NCBI GenBank assembly: GCA_029216955.1
Contig: JANAVB010031417.1
Span: forward strand, 20,345,778 to 20,409,777
Source of the DNA: Iris pallida
Taxonomy: Eukaryota > Streptophyta > Magnoliopsida > Asparagales > Iridaceae
Length of the DNA: 64,000 nucleotides
Direction: 5' to 3'
Shown here one piece after another: positions 1 to 11,126 of this stretch. Made by a program: the position numbers and the translations under genes. The notes below the pieces were generated by a model, which was not told where the DNA came from, did not search any database, and saw only the letters and a list, made by a program, of their open reading frames with translations. Numbering within the stretch: position 1 is the stretch's first letter; every line of letters starts with the position of its first letter.

Positions 1-1107
1 TGCCTATGCCGTGCCCTGTGCCTACTGTACCAAGTCCCTCGTCTACTCCTGCTCCAACTCCTGAAGATGTTGCCCCCGCACTGAATCACTCGGATTCTGA
101 TGCGGATCTCTCCGACTCGGATGGTATGATCTCTCCACCACCTATTGCTCCCTTAAGGAGATCTTCTCGCATCAATGCGGGTAAGGCTCCTGCTCGTTTT
201 GATGATTACGAACATGACATTGCCAACTTCTTGTCTTATTCTAACATTTCTTCGAATTATCGAGCCTTCATTGCATCGTTAGACTCTACTTCGTTGCCCA
301 AGTGTTGGCAGGAAGCAAAGAAAGATCCAAGGTGGAAAGCTGCAATGATGAAAGAACTTGGGACACTGGAGAAAAATAAGACATGGGAGCTGGTTCCATT
401 ACCTAAAGGAAAGAAAGCTGTGGGATGCAAATGGGTGTACACAGTGAAAGAGACGCCAGAAGGAAAAGTAGAGCGGTACAAGGCAAGGTTGGTTGCAAAA
501 GGATTCACACAGTCATATGGAATAGACTATGATGAGACGTTTGCCCCAGTAGCAAAAATGAGCACCGTGAGAACTCTGGTCTCCATTGCAGCGAACTATG
601 GGTGGAAGCTGTACCAGCTGGATGTGAAGAATGCCTTTCTTCATGGGGACCTGCAAGAAGAAGTATACATGGAGCTCCCGCCAGGGTGCTACGCGACGGA
701 ATCAAACGGAGGAACGTCGCAAGAAAATGTGTGTAAACTGAAGAAGTCGCTATACGGGCTCAAACAATCTCCTCGAGCCTGGTTTGACAGGTTCAGAAAG
801 GCTGTTACAGGCATGGGATACCGTCAAACAAATGCAGATCATACGGTCTTCCTTCAGCATGCAAGAGGCCACATCACTATACTTGCTGTATATGTGGATG
901 ATATAGTGATCACAGGTGATGATGAAGTCGAGATCACTAAGCTGAAGTCAAAACTCGCGAAGGAGTTTGAAGTGAAGGATTTAGGAGCGATGAGGTACTT
1001 TCTAGGTATCGAGGTATGTGAAGGTGAACAAGGAATTGTTATCTCACAGAGAAAATACACTAGATTTGGTGAAGGAGACAGGGATGCTGGGATGCAAAGC
1101 AGCAGTC
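1..1107 (+). mobile_element. Ty1/copia retrotransposon, 3' part of pol (RT domain), interrupted
   Basis: Open frame from 6 encodes the C-terminal tail of integrase followed by an RVT_2-type reverse transcriptase. The WKAAM, KWVYTVKE, ARLVAKGF and LDVKNAFLHGDL blocks typical of copia RT are present, and so is the catalytic YVDD (about 889-900). The frame goes wrong near 1058: compared with the related element at 10997-16758 this copy lacks two bases, which turns the following TLDL(L/V)KETG stretch out of frame. The coding sequence is then cut at 1107 by a nested LTR element and resumes at 4374. The 5' half lies outside the window. A dead copy; its sister is present in opposite orientation about 6 kb away. 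Confidence 0.92.
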
Positions 1108-1635
1108 TGTCACGGACTTAGTGTTTTGCTAGCACTTCGTCCCGTGCGGCGCACTATCTTCCTCCTCGAAGAGTCGTGCAAGCCTTCCCGAACCCGCTTA
1201 GCTAGATCGCTAAGGCGATATTGAGAACAATGTGGAGCAAAAGAGAGAGAGAGTGGAAGATTAAAACTTCACTATACTAGAAAAGGCTACAACTTTGGGT
1301 GGTGAGGAACAAATGAAAGCCTCCCCCCTTTTATAAGTGCTCATAGAGCAATACAAGAAAAGTCCTGGAAGGAATATTCCAAGGATTATTACTTTCTACC
1401 ATAACTGGAATGGCATATTCCAGGTTTATTCCCTAGCAACATAAAAGGAAACTTCAAGGGCCTTCCAGAAGCTTCTTGGGCCTCCTAGAATGATCTTGGG
1501 CCTTCCGGAGAGATCCATAATCTTTTAGAGCCTTCCGTCATCTTCTAGAATGTTCTGGAAGCTTCCCGCATAACCTTGGCCCGTGCAAAGTCATGCAAAT
1601 CCGTCTCGGTGGGGCGCAAACTTTTGTACGTGACA
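1108..1635 (-). repeat. 3' LTR of the gag-protease element
   Basis: This 528-bp long terminal repeat has TG/CA ends inside a TGTCAC...GTGACA short inverted terminus. It is the downstream LTR in the minus-strand orientation of the element. It contains a GA-rich stretch near 1244-1256 and repeated CTTCCAGAAG/TTCTAGAA-type motifs between 1440 and 1560. Confidence 0.9.
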
Positions 1636-3851
1636 TTCTCCCCCACCTGTTTCGTCGACGTCCTCGTCGACGGGTGCAGCAAGTCTCGTGCGGTGCTTCC
1701 CTTTGTCCATCTTCTCCTCAAGATCGGAAGCAAACTGGTTCGCCGCACCAACTCTGACCTCGGTTCGTGCCCTCCTCGGCACCTGACGAATCTCGTACGG
1801 ACTGTTGAGTCGTTGGTTCCCCTTGTCTCGTGGCTGCACATGGTTTTGCACACCTCCGCGCATGCGAGCCCCCTTGCAAGCCTGTCGACCCAAATGTCCC
1901 TCACGAGCCTTGAGCAACTCCTTGCGCGAGTTACTCCGCCTCGTCGCTTCTGCCTCCGTGCAGCTTGCGACATGCTTCTCTGCCCTCGAGCCCAGCCTGG
2001 TAGCACGGTCCACCTCCCTCCGCGGAAGTGGTTCCTCGGGATGCCCCTTTTCAACACCCTTGGCCTCGCACGAAAGGCCTTTCTCCTCGAAGCCTTCCTT
2101 CTTCTCGAGCACCGCTAGGTATGCCATCTCCCTTTTGCCACCTCTCTTGAGCTGAATAGCGGAGATAGCTTTCCCCTTCAAAGACTTACCTCGTGCACCT
2201 TTCACCATGCACGATGAGCCATCTTCCATGAAGCCGACAACTCCCAAATGTGGCATCAGAATCGCCTTAGCCGCGATAAGGAAATCCATGCCCAATATCA
2301 TCGTGAAGTCATCCAGCGCCGTAACGGTGAAATTGGCAACCCCCGACCAATTTCCCACCGCTATGCGGACCCCCTTGGCTACCCCCTGCACGGGGCGTGC
2401 CTCCGTATTGACGGCCTTCATCATGCCCGAGTCTTCCTCCAAGGCTAGACCCAAGCGACGGACCTCCGCGCCCGTGATGAAGTTATGAGTAGCGCCCGTG
2501 TCAACCAACGCCTGTGTGCTCATGCCATTGATCCTCGCATCAACGTACATGAGCTCCCTGCTCGGAGTCTTCGACACAGCAGACTTGGTCTTCACGGCGT
2601 TGAGTAAGCACAACGCTCCCATGTGCGCTTCCACTTCGCATTCTTCGTCCTCCACCTCCTCGCTTTGGACGACATTTACACGCATGTTCCTACTCGGACA
2701 ATCCCGAGCAAAGTGCTTCTCTCCGCATATGTAGCACGAAACAGCTCGCTCGGGTTGGACCTTCTCGTGCTTCTTTCGCTCGGACGGACCCTCCTTAGGA
2801 GAGCTCTCCTGCTCTCCCCCACCATTCTCCTTGGTGGACTTTGGCTTGGCCTCGGCATCGTTGTCGTCCCACATGTACTCGACGAGCCGCTCAGCTGCTG
2901 CCATGGCGGTGTTCAAGTCTTGCACCCTCTATCGTTGCAATTCTCGAGCCGTCCAAGGTTTGAGTCCATCGAGGAAGTAGAACAAACGATCCTCCTCGCC
3001 CATGCTAGATATCGCGAGCGTATAAACTCCGCGACGTACTACTTGATCGTCCCGGTATGCTTGAGTTGCCACAAGCTCCGCCTCGCTGCAAACTCCACAT
3101 TCTCTGGATAGAACTGGGACTTGATCTCCTTCTTGAGATCCTCCCAAGTCTCTATAGAACACAAATCCTTCTCGGCTTCCGTGCACCTTCGACGCCACCA
3201 CATCATCGCATCATCTGTGAAGTAGAGTGGAGCAATATCCACCTTCTCGGCGTCATCGTTGATGTGCAACGTTTTGAAGTATCGCTCCGCGTTCCACAAG
3301 AAGTTCTCAACTTCTTTGGCATCACGCACCCCGCTGAAGGATTTTGGCTCAGGGATCTTCCTTCGCCTTGGTGCCTCCCTACTCGAAGGTCCACCGTTCG
3401 CAACGGCCTTCTCCAAGATGGCAACTTTGGTCTTGAGTTCTCCGCAACTCTCGACCACGGTCTTCAGCTCCTCGTAGCCTTGGACCTTCTTACGCAAGTC
3501 CTCAATCTCCGCGCGATGTCCCTTGAGCTCCTCCTCAAGTGCGGATCGGACCTCTTGGAATTGCTCCCGAAAGATTGCCATGGACGAAGCGACGTCATTC
3601 TCCATCCCATCGAAGTACTCTTCTAGTCTCGTGTTGCTTTGCTCCACGGAGCCCATGCGCATCTCCATGTCCCTCGAACCCGTCTCCAAGACCTCGACAC
3701 GTTCGGCAAGACCGGCAAGGCTACGCTCCACCGAAGACTCCTTGCTCTTGCCCCTCTTGTGCGTCTTGGCGTGCCCCTCCTTAGGCGACGCGGGTCCCTC
3801 CTGGACGTTCTCGGATGTCGACATGGCACTCGCTCTGATACCACTTGTCAC
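1591..3851 (-). CDS. Gag and retropepsin region of the non-autonomous LTR element
   Basis: Two long minus-strand frames. The first (3851 to 3039; probable start at the MSTSEN methionine, about 3824) encodes a gag with a predicted coiled-coil N-terminal half and a capsid-like part (EVENFLWNAERYF, MMWWRRR, FYPENVEF) typical of plant gypsy-type gag. The second (2925 to 1591) has a CCHC-like knuckle (CYICGEKHFARDC) and an aspartic protease active-site block (LVDTGATHNFI, then ILGMDFL). The two are in different frames around 2930-3040, so a frameshift or lesion separates them. After the protease the frame runs through low-information Arg/Glu-rich sequence to the LTR with no RT. Assignment to a gypsy-type gag is by motif. 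Confidence 0.8.
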
Positions 3852-4373
3852 GGACTTAGTGTTTTGCTAGCACTTCGTCCTGTGCGGCGCACTATCTTCC
3901 TCCTCGAAGAGTCGTGCAAGCCTTCCCGAACCCGCTTAGCTAGATCGCTAAGGCGATATTGAGAACAATGTGGAGCAAAAGAGAGAGAGAGTGGAAGATT
4001 AAAACTTCACTATACTAGAAAAGGCTACAACTTTGGGTGGTGAGGAACAAATGAAAGCCTTCCCCCTTTTATAAGTGCTCATAGAGCAATACAAGAAAAG
4101 TCCTGGAAGGAATATTCCAAGGATTATTACTTTCTACCATAACTGGAATGACATATTCCAGGTTTATTTCCTAGCAACATAAAAGGAAACTTCAAGGGCC
4201 TTCCAGAAGCTTCTTGGGCCTCCTAGAATGATCTTGGACCTTCCGGAGAGATCCATAATCTTCTACAGCCTTCCGTCATCTTCTAGAATGTTCTGGAAGC
4301 TTCCCGCATAACCTTGGCCCGTGCAAAGTCATGCAAATCCGTCTCGGTGGGACGCAAACTTTTGTACGTGACA
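3846..4373 (-). repeat. 5' LTR of the gag-protease element
   Basis: This is the matching 528-bp LTR. It is the same length as the copy at 1108-1635 and nearly identical; substitutions visible by eye include C/T in the CTTCGTCC(C/T)GTG segment and G/A in CTTGG(G/A)CC. The initiator-Met primer site lies two bases inside it. Confidence 0.9.
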
Positions 4374-5114
4374 AGTCACTCCAATTGACCAGAAGTGCAA
4401 GTTGGGAGCAGAAGCAGGAGAGCCCGTTGATCGTGAAAGATATCAAAGACTTGTAGGAAGATTGATTTATCTGGGACACACTCGCCCTGATATCTCATTT
4501 GCGGTGAGTGTAGTGAGTCGCTACATGCATGATCCAAGAAAGGGTCATATGGAAGCAGTATTTCAGATCTTGAGATATCTGAAAGGAACGTCGGAAAAGG
4601 GGCTATGGTTCAAGAAGAATGGACGCATAGAAGTTGAGGGATACTGTGATGCAGACTGGGCGAGCTGCATAGATGACAGAAGGTCTACCACGGGATACTG
4701 TGTTTTTGTAGGAGGAAATCTGGTCTCATGGAGAAGCAAGAAACAGTCTGTGGTAGCACGGTCGACAGCTGAAGCAGAATACAGAGCAATGGCTCTGGGA
4801 GTGTCAGAGTTGTTGTGGGTGAAAGCGTTGCTGACAGAGTTGAAGCTAGACAAGGGAGCACCATTACGTCTGCGATAGTCAAGCTGCAATAAGTATAGCT
4901 AACAATCCAGTTCAGCACGACAGAACGAAGCACATCGAGATTGATCGATTCTTCATCAAGGAGAAGCCAGAACAAGGGATACTGAAGATTGACCATGTCC
5001 GCTCAGAAGAATAAGTTGCAGACTGTCTGACTAAGGGTCTTAGTTCATTAAGTCTGTCGAAGCTATGTAACAAGATGGGGATGATCAATATCTATCGTCC
5101 ATCTTGAGAGGGAG
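4374..5114 (+). mobile_element. Ty1/copia pol continued: RT C-terminus and RNase H
   Basis: Continuation of the interrupted copia element. It encodes the end of RT (RYQRLVGRLIYLGHTRPDI) and the copia RNase H (DADWASCIDDRRSTTGYC, then SWRSKKQSVVARSTAEAEYRA). The open frame stops at 4878 because five bases present in the sister copy near 11365 are missing here. Coding similarity continues in another frame to about 5106. The purine-rich tract GAGAGGGAG (5106-5114) sits directly before the LTR and fits a polypurine tract. Confidence 0.9.
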
Positions 5115-5236
5115 TGTTGAGAGTCAATAAGGGACTTTTAGTCCCACATCGGAATATGTAGTATGTAGAGGAGCTAGACTCCCTATAAGTAGTGAAGTAG
5201 ACCATCAATAAAATTATCCAACTATTATTTTCTACA
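5115..5236 (+). repeat. 3' LTR (about 122 bp) of the left copia element
   Basis: Short LTR with ends TGTTGAGAG...TTTTCTACA, matching the 123-bp LTRs at 10997-11119 and 16636-16758 in reverse orientation. It contains a TATAAG-like box (CCCTATAAGTAG) and an AATAAAA signal, so promoter and polyadenylation functions are compressed into about 120 bases. Confidence 0.9.
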
Positions 5237-6876
5237 GTATCACTTTGCTATAATCAAACAATATGATGATACACATCACCTGATTGTGAAAATGTATATG
5301 TATCATTTAATTATAAGATTGCCATATTACAATTTTTAACGACTTTGTAGTCATATATGTTAGCCCAATGATTACTTTGAGTATTTTCATTATAATTAAT
5401 CAATTAAGTTTTTTTTATGAACTCACTAACGCTCATTCAATCACTATATTGTTAATACTTAACTTTTGGCAAAGTTCTAGTGTCTCACTTGCTTATCATC
5501 CACACTTGCATTCGCGTTCTCTCTATTAGTGTTGGATATAATATGGATATGCAAGTACACACATCACATGATATGTTTTTCACTATTATTATCATCCACA
5601 CATGAATTTTATGATATCTATATTAGTGTTGGATATGATACGGATACTTATTTGCTACTATGTATATTGTTTTGTTTGACTGACGTTTATTTTGTAGAAT
5701 TTTTTTTGGATATTTTGAAAAAAGATTAGTCATGCACTTACGCAAATGAAGAAACCATGTTAGGCAAAAGAACTTAAGTTGCATTTGAGTTTACTTGATG
5801 ATTGAAAAGTTACACTTATGAAGATACACAAACTCAAGCCAAATCAAAATCAACTTGGAGATGGAAAGCTATGAAGATACAAGACCCCTAATCAAAAGCC
5901 AAAGCTCTATCAAAGATGGACAAACTTGAAAAAGTCAAGCAATTTAAAGGATCAATATATTCAAAGTTACCCAAGTCTATTATGTGTCTTTTCATTATTT
6001 ATAGTGTTAGTTGAGTTATCCTAGGTAAATGACTCAAGTAGGTAAAGAGAACTGAAAGCTCTAACTTAGTCTTGAGTAAAACATAGAATTGAGCCTTGCC
6101 CTAATCGTCGCCTATAATCCTTGAAACCAACTCCTTATCCAGACCTCTTTCCATTTGGACGGTACACTGGCAATATATTGTTAATATACAACCATCATGT
6201 TTTTGACTTATTTCCAGAAGCCAAATTTTATGTTCATCAGTATATTTGTCAATATACTATTTCTAACTTTTTTTCTTTGCATTAACGACTATATTTATAG
6301 TCATTATTGCAGCAACAATATACTACTGTTACATTAACGACTCTGTTTTAAGCAGTCACTTGTTGTGCTATATAAGGGATTGATCCCCTTCTTTCGTACA
6401 TGCTTCTTTGAGCAAATACTTGAAAAACCAAATCCTCCAAACCTCTCCACATTAAAGAGCTTTCACTTGCCATCATCTATTTTAAATAGAGTTGTAAATT
6501 TGGATCTTCAATTGTTGTAAGAAGATCACCAATCCTTTTTGAAAGGGTTGAGGTCCGCAAGCCTTTGAATCAAAGCTTATCTAGAAGTCAGCAAGCCTTC
6601 GAATCAAAGCTCGTGTGTAGGAAGTTGGTGAGCTCTTCGGATCAAAACTCGTAAGTGTAACTATTTTCATAATGGTCAATGAAAGAACTATAGAGTTTCG
6701 GAACTGGAGTGTCTCGCGAAGGATACCTGGATACATCAGATGTTTGATTCTTTCCTTTTTTATAACTGTTTGCCATGAACAAAATGTTATACGAAGTTTT
6801 GTATTGATCAAACAAGAAAAAGTACAAAAGAACTCCAAAACAGGAACACTAAGTACAAATTTTGATTATGAAAAAG
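5237..6876. other. AT-rich intergenic DNA with a possible plus-strand LTR remnant
   Basis: No gene recognised. A CTATATAAGG TATA-like box near 6370 is followed by a leader-like stretch and by repeated AAGCCTT(T/C)GAATCAAAGCT motifs (6559-6630). This is the kind of organisation seen at the R-U5 part of some copia LTRs. No second LTR or internal domain was found, so the assignment is tentative. Confidence 0.3.
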
Positions 6877-7968
6877 TGTGACGATGGAGATCGAACACTA
6901 CTGCTGATTCCTTTACTCCGTTGACCATGTGACGAGGTGAAAGAGGACTGCAAGTCTCTGCTCACTGGCAAGAAGAACATCAATTCAGCTCTCTCAGTTT
7001 TATGCAAAAACTCTCCGTGTTGGATGAAGGAAGGCTCATTCTATTTATAGTAATTTAGAAAAATTCATCCATGCGCACATAAACGATGCGCTCATAGTTT
7101 GTGGCCCGCGGGAGCGTTGCGCGCATGATTTACGTTGCCACCTGGCACTTCTGAACAGAATACGGTTGCCACCGCGCGTACAAAGCGCAACTAACCTCCA
7201 CGTGGCAGTGGTTGGGATATGGTTGTTGCTGAGATCTTGGGCTGTTGACACCCGTCATAGGCATGATCAAGTCAGGGGCACGTCACGTGCGCCTGTTGCT
7301 CGAAGATCTTGTACTGTTGTAACAGAGAGATTCCGATGCGCTTGAAGGGACTTGGCACATGACTTCTGGGACGAATGTCCAATTTGGGTGTATGCCCTCA
7401 GAGGCGCATGTGAGGATTCACCCTTGCTAGCCACGTGGCACTGCACAGTTGTTAACTGACAAAGAGTAATGATTATGCTGACATAAGCGCTAACGTTGGC
7501 TGTCAGGTCGTACTCCAAAGTGTTTTGGCTTTAGCGGAAAACCACTTTGCTACGCCTGTATAATCCTACGCCAGATACTGCTGATGTATAGGCGCGTGGG
7601 ATCATGAAGAGGGTAACTCCTTGGTTATCATGTAGCCGTCGACCACGCAGTACTCGAGGCACACGCTGCACTCTATTCAAAGTGTCAGCTAACCACTAAC
7701 ACTGTTGTCAGGTCGGCATTAACTGCTCCTTTGTTGAAAAGGTGCTTAGGCGTATGGACTCTAAGGCGCAGCTGTAGCTTTGGCACGTCTGGATCTAGGC
7801 ACATGATCATGTGCTTTTTCTTTAAGGGGCATAGATTGTAAGGCGCATGAGTTGAAACATGTGGGATTTCCTGAGCGCAAGTTCTTTGCCATGCTTCTAC
7901 AATAACACTAGTTTTAAATTGCATATTAACATATTTAATTTTGCTTAATTTTTATTATACTTTATTCA
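6877..7968 (-). repeat. Possible solo LTR, minus strand
   Basis: On the minus strand a purine run (reverse complement of CCCCC at 7969-7973) precedes a TG start. A CTATAAATAG TATA box lies at about 7041-7050, and the sequence ends in CGTCACA at 6877. The U3-like part (7060-7900) is rich in GCGC and CACGTGGC G-box motifs, unlike its surroundings. No matching partner LTR, primer site or target duplication was found. Confidence 0.35.
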
Positions 7969-7973
7969 CCCCC

Positions 7974-10060
7974 ATATAGGTGCTTTCAATATAGTTTAAA
8001 ACCCCTTTTATTCAGAAGTGGCAATATAACTTGAATTGTCTTACAATTTTTTTAGTGACGTTGTAGAACAAAGTTGCCTCTGCTTCCTGATACGTGGTTT
8101 TGTTTGAGATGAACTACTATAATTCTATGCTCCTCTTCTAACTTCCTCCATAAAATTGAAAGCTGCAATCAAACCTTCAACTTCTTTTAACCTTGTTTTG
8201 GTACAACAAATTGGTTGGGAGTAGGGTTTTTTATGAAAATCTTCTCCTACGTCCACAGTCCTACTGCATGTGCAATAACGGACATGACAAAGACACAAGA
8301 TTTAACGTGGTTGAGGATCTGTCTTCTCCTATGTCCACGGTCGCAAACAAGTTATTTTATTATTTAGAGACTTATAATTACAAGCGATTATGGTGACCAC
8401 CAACTTCAGTATATTTGCCAAAGTACCCCTACTAATTAATGTACGAACTCAACGAATTGAGATTGGATGTACAATAGGAAATCAGATCAAAGCTCCACAA
8501 TCTGTAACAAAGTTGTGTGAGAAACACTTTGTGTAGGATTTTAGAGCCTACAGACAACTATTTATTGCTCGCCTACCGGGTGCGATGGCCAATTCACAAA
8601 TGTCATAATATCTTGTTAGCCCAAATAATAGAACTTCAGGTTCAGAATAAATTAAAAAAAGAACTCAAAATTTACATAAACAATATAATTTGGCAGTCCA
8701 GTAGTGCACTATATAATAAAATCTATTGATAATTCATGCCATTAAATATGTATGGGTCTAGATCAATGACTATAAACTAAGAATTGCAAACAATCATAAT
8801 CATGTCAAGGATCAATCCAGGTACAATAGTTATTCTTTTTATTATTTAAAAGAGAGAGCCTTGGCTCAAATATTCTTTCAAATGTAAACCACATTACAAC
8901 TAGCCATGGCAAGAAGTACAAGAAGTTTAGCACTGTAACCTATAAATGCAAACAAAGGAACCATGAAGTTTTGGAATGTGTTTCAATTTTGCACTTTGGC
9001 TGCCTCCACGCCTCCGATTATACCAAATTATATCAGCTTTCCCTTCCTTTGGACTATATCTTAGTCTGGAAAACACTTGAAGGCCACTTCTATATTGCAT
9101 GAGCTCAAATTGAATGAGCAATAAGTATGGTTTCCTTCAACCATCTAGCCTTTTAAGTTTATGACAAGCACCTCTCTTGTACATATTGTCACGGATACGG
9201 AATCAACTGAAGAGCTATGACATATGCTGACGCCTTGCACCAAAATTAGGCCAACATTTTTGCATAACCTCTTAATTTAGAGTTGTCTATCATAATCAAA
9301 GTTTCGGAGATAATGAATTGGAGGCTAGCTAAGTCTGATCCAATATCTAGACTCTTATATATCCCTCTTCATTTTTCGTTAAACAGATATCACTATCAAA
9401 TTAGGTCAGGCTTTGAGTGTTTCAGGCTTGTACCTGGAGATTCTTGAAGTTTCAGGCTATGAGCCTATGAAGCTGCCACACTTTGTATGAAAGTGCCTAT
9501 GTGTCTGTTTCAGTCAATTAAACTCGGCATTTGAAGTTAGGTCTGCCTTTGAGCGTTATATCTATACTTTTCCAAATATATTCTAGCTAGTTTTATTTCA
9601 CTTGATTTTGCCCCAAATCAGATCTGTCTAGCTGAAATTAGCATTTAGCACTCAGATTCGAGGCTTCAGCATAAAACATGGGAGGACCCCTATGGTGTGG
9701 AACAAACAAATATTTAAACAATTTATCAAAACAAGACTGAGAAACATACAAATTATTAAACAATTATATCAAAACAAGACCACAGGTCTGTGAAACTTCT
9801 TAAATGAGATTTTTTCCACACAAGTATACATCGTTTCAACTAATTCAGCACAAAAGATGGAAGAAAAAAGAAACGTACAACAGCAGATGACCAGAACAAA
9901 ATTATTTTCATTTGGTTATGAGAGGTTCCAGATCAACATGAAATTAGAATGATTCTTGCTAGTTACTTATTTTCAGTAAACAAGTCAAGTACCTACACAG
10001 AATACTAATTTCAGAAAAAGGCAATCATAGCCGGTACATGCTGGTGATCAAGGAACAAGA
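7974..10060. other. Intergenic DNA, no gene recognised
   Basis: AT-rich sequence without a convincing reading frame. The segment 8240-8345 contains the AGATTTAACGTGG...CTACGTCCAC phrase, here with a second TATGTCCACGG, which I recognise as common in plant repeats. I looked on the minus strand for the terminal GRAM-domain exon expected downstream of the exon at 10070-10341 and did not find it. Confidence 0.4.
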
Positions 10061-10069
10061 AGAAATTAC

Positions 10070-10341
10070 CTTATAGTAGCTCCATTCAGTTTTATCCCCA
10101 ATTTTGTATGGAAGCGGATTATCACTAAAAAATGTAAGTTTTGCAGTAGGGAGATACAAAACTCCCATTACTGGACCAGCAGATGTTGATAGATAACACG
10201 CATAAGTATTCTTGAGCTCTTCTTCTGGTATTATATCAAAAATTTGCCTAAGTATCTTCTCATATCCACCTTCTGCTATTACTTTGGTTCCCTGAGCAAG
10301 CCTTCCCATAGCAGCTTCAGCAACAGTTGGTCCTGTTTTCA
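10070..10341 (-). pseudogene. GEM-like (GRAM domain) exon, left copy
   Basis: Minus-strand exon bounded by a TTCCAG acceptor (10342-10345) and an AAG|GTAATT donor (10068-10072). It encodes [19 protein letters not shown], then [20 protein letters not shown], then [22 protein letters not shown] residues (here [12 protein letters not shown]), ending TEWSYYK. This is the GRAM-domain core of the plant GEM-like/ABA-responsive family. It is open and looks conserved, but its own upstream exons are damaged: exon 2 is half deleted (24930-24967), and exon 1 is fused to another copy's exon at 25070-25252. No terminal exon was found to the left. It could still be the third exon of a very long gene starting at 29933, with an intron of about 19 kb. 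Family assignment is confident, functionality is not. Confidence 0.75.
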
Positions 10342-10679
10342 CTGGAATAAAGAAGAAATATAATACTACCACACTATTATACTGTAGATGCTATATGCAG
10401 TAGAAGAAAAGAAACGGGATCTATAGCAAACAAGTGAGCAATTACTAAATATTACTCATAAAATAGAGTGCTAAGCTAACAATCAGTACATAAGTAACAA
10501 ATCTAACAAAATCAGTACTAGTGGCAAAAATATGTTTTCATAAGTTAAATCTATACTCCAGACCAATGATCCAAGCAACTGATGTGGGTCAGTAACAAGC
10601 ATCAGTGCTATCTAGGAAACCGAGAATTAGGCACATGTTTTCTTATAAAATCAACATCAAAGCCTCTATCCCAAGCGTT

Positions 10680-10996
10680 CATGTGGGAAGGGTATCCTGG
10701 ATACAACAACAACAAAAGCCTTTATCCAAAATATTTGGTATCGGCTTTCTGAATCCTCTTCTTCCATTCGGCTCAGTGGGTTATTTCCTCTATAATGCTT
10801 ACAAAATCCATATCCTTTTTTAACACTTCAAACCATGTTCATTTAGGCCTTCATTAACTACCAAATCGCTCATCTTTACGGGAGCATCTATTGGTCAACG
10901 TTGTACATGTCCAGACCATCTAAGTGGATTTTCTCTCATCTTGTCCTCAATTGGAACCACCTCTTCCTACAGATACACTCATTCCTTATCATATCC
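10680..10996 (-). mobile_element. RTE-type LINE relic, 3' part (left copy)
   Basis: Minus-strand translation in broken frames gives the RTE-clade reverse-transcriptase C-terminal signature: EDKMRENPLRW, SGHVQR, PIDAPVK, then EWKKRIQKAD, followed by a TTGTTGTTG-rich 3' end. The relic was cut by the copia insertion at 10997 and continues at 16759. The same relic occurs in the right duplicated copy at 25600-27200, so it predates the duplication. Confidence 0.75.
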
Positions 10997-11119
10997 TGTA
11001 GAAAATAATGGTTAGATCAATTTTATTGATGGACTACTTCACTACTTATAGGGAGTCTAGCTCCTCTACATACTACATATTCCGATGTGGGACTAAAAGT
11101 CCCTTATTGACTCTCAACA
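10997..11119 (-). repeat. 3' LTR of the copia element
   Basis: 123 bp with TG...CA ends, identical to the LTR at 16636-16758 except for one A/G position (GATC(A/G)ATTTT). It is preceded by the target duplication TATCC. Confidence 0.95.
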
Positions 11120-11126
11120 CTCCCCC

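Larger units (their letters stand above)
1108..4373 (-). mobile_element. Complete gag-protease-only LTR retrotransposon (TR-GAG-like) nested in copia
   Basis: Two direct repeats of 528 bp (1108-1635 and 3846-4373) start TGTCACG and end GTGACA, and enclose 2.2 kb. Flanks carry a 4-bp target duplication AGTC (1104-1107 and 4374-4377). The related uninterrupted copia sequence near 11855 shows the empty site with one base different. On the minus strand the order is LTR, AG, a 12-base primer site complementary to initiator Met tRNA (3832-3843), gag, zinc knuckle, aspartic protease, a purine-rich tract (about 1636-1648), LTR. No reverse transcriptase, RNase H or integrase is encoded, so it must be mobilised in trans. 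The LTRs differ at roughly eight positions by eye, suggesting a recent insertion. Confidence 0.9.

Noticed and set aside
1576..2118. Plus-strand open frame of 180 codons
   Set aside because: It is antisense to the gag-protease frame of the minus-strand LTR element and has no recognisable domain.
8927..9121. Terminal exon of the GEM-like gene
   Set aside because: The minus-strand translation shows none of the conserved GRAM C-terminal residues.
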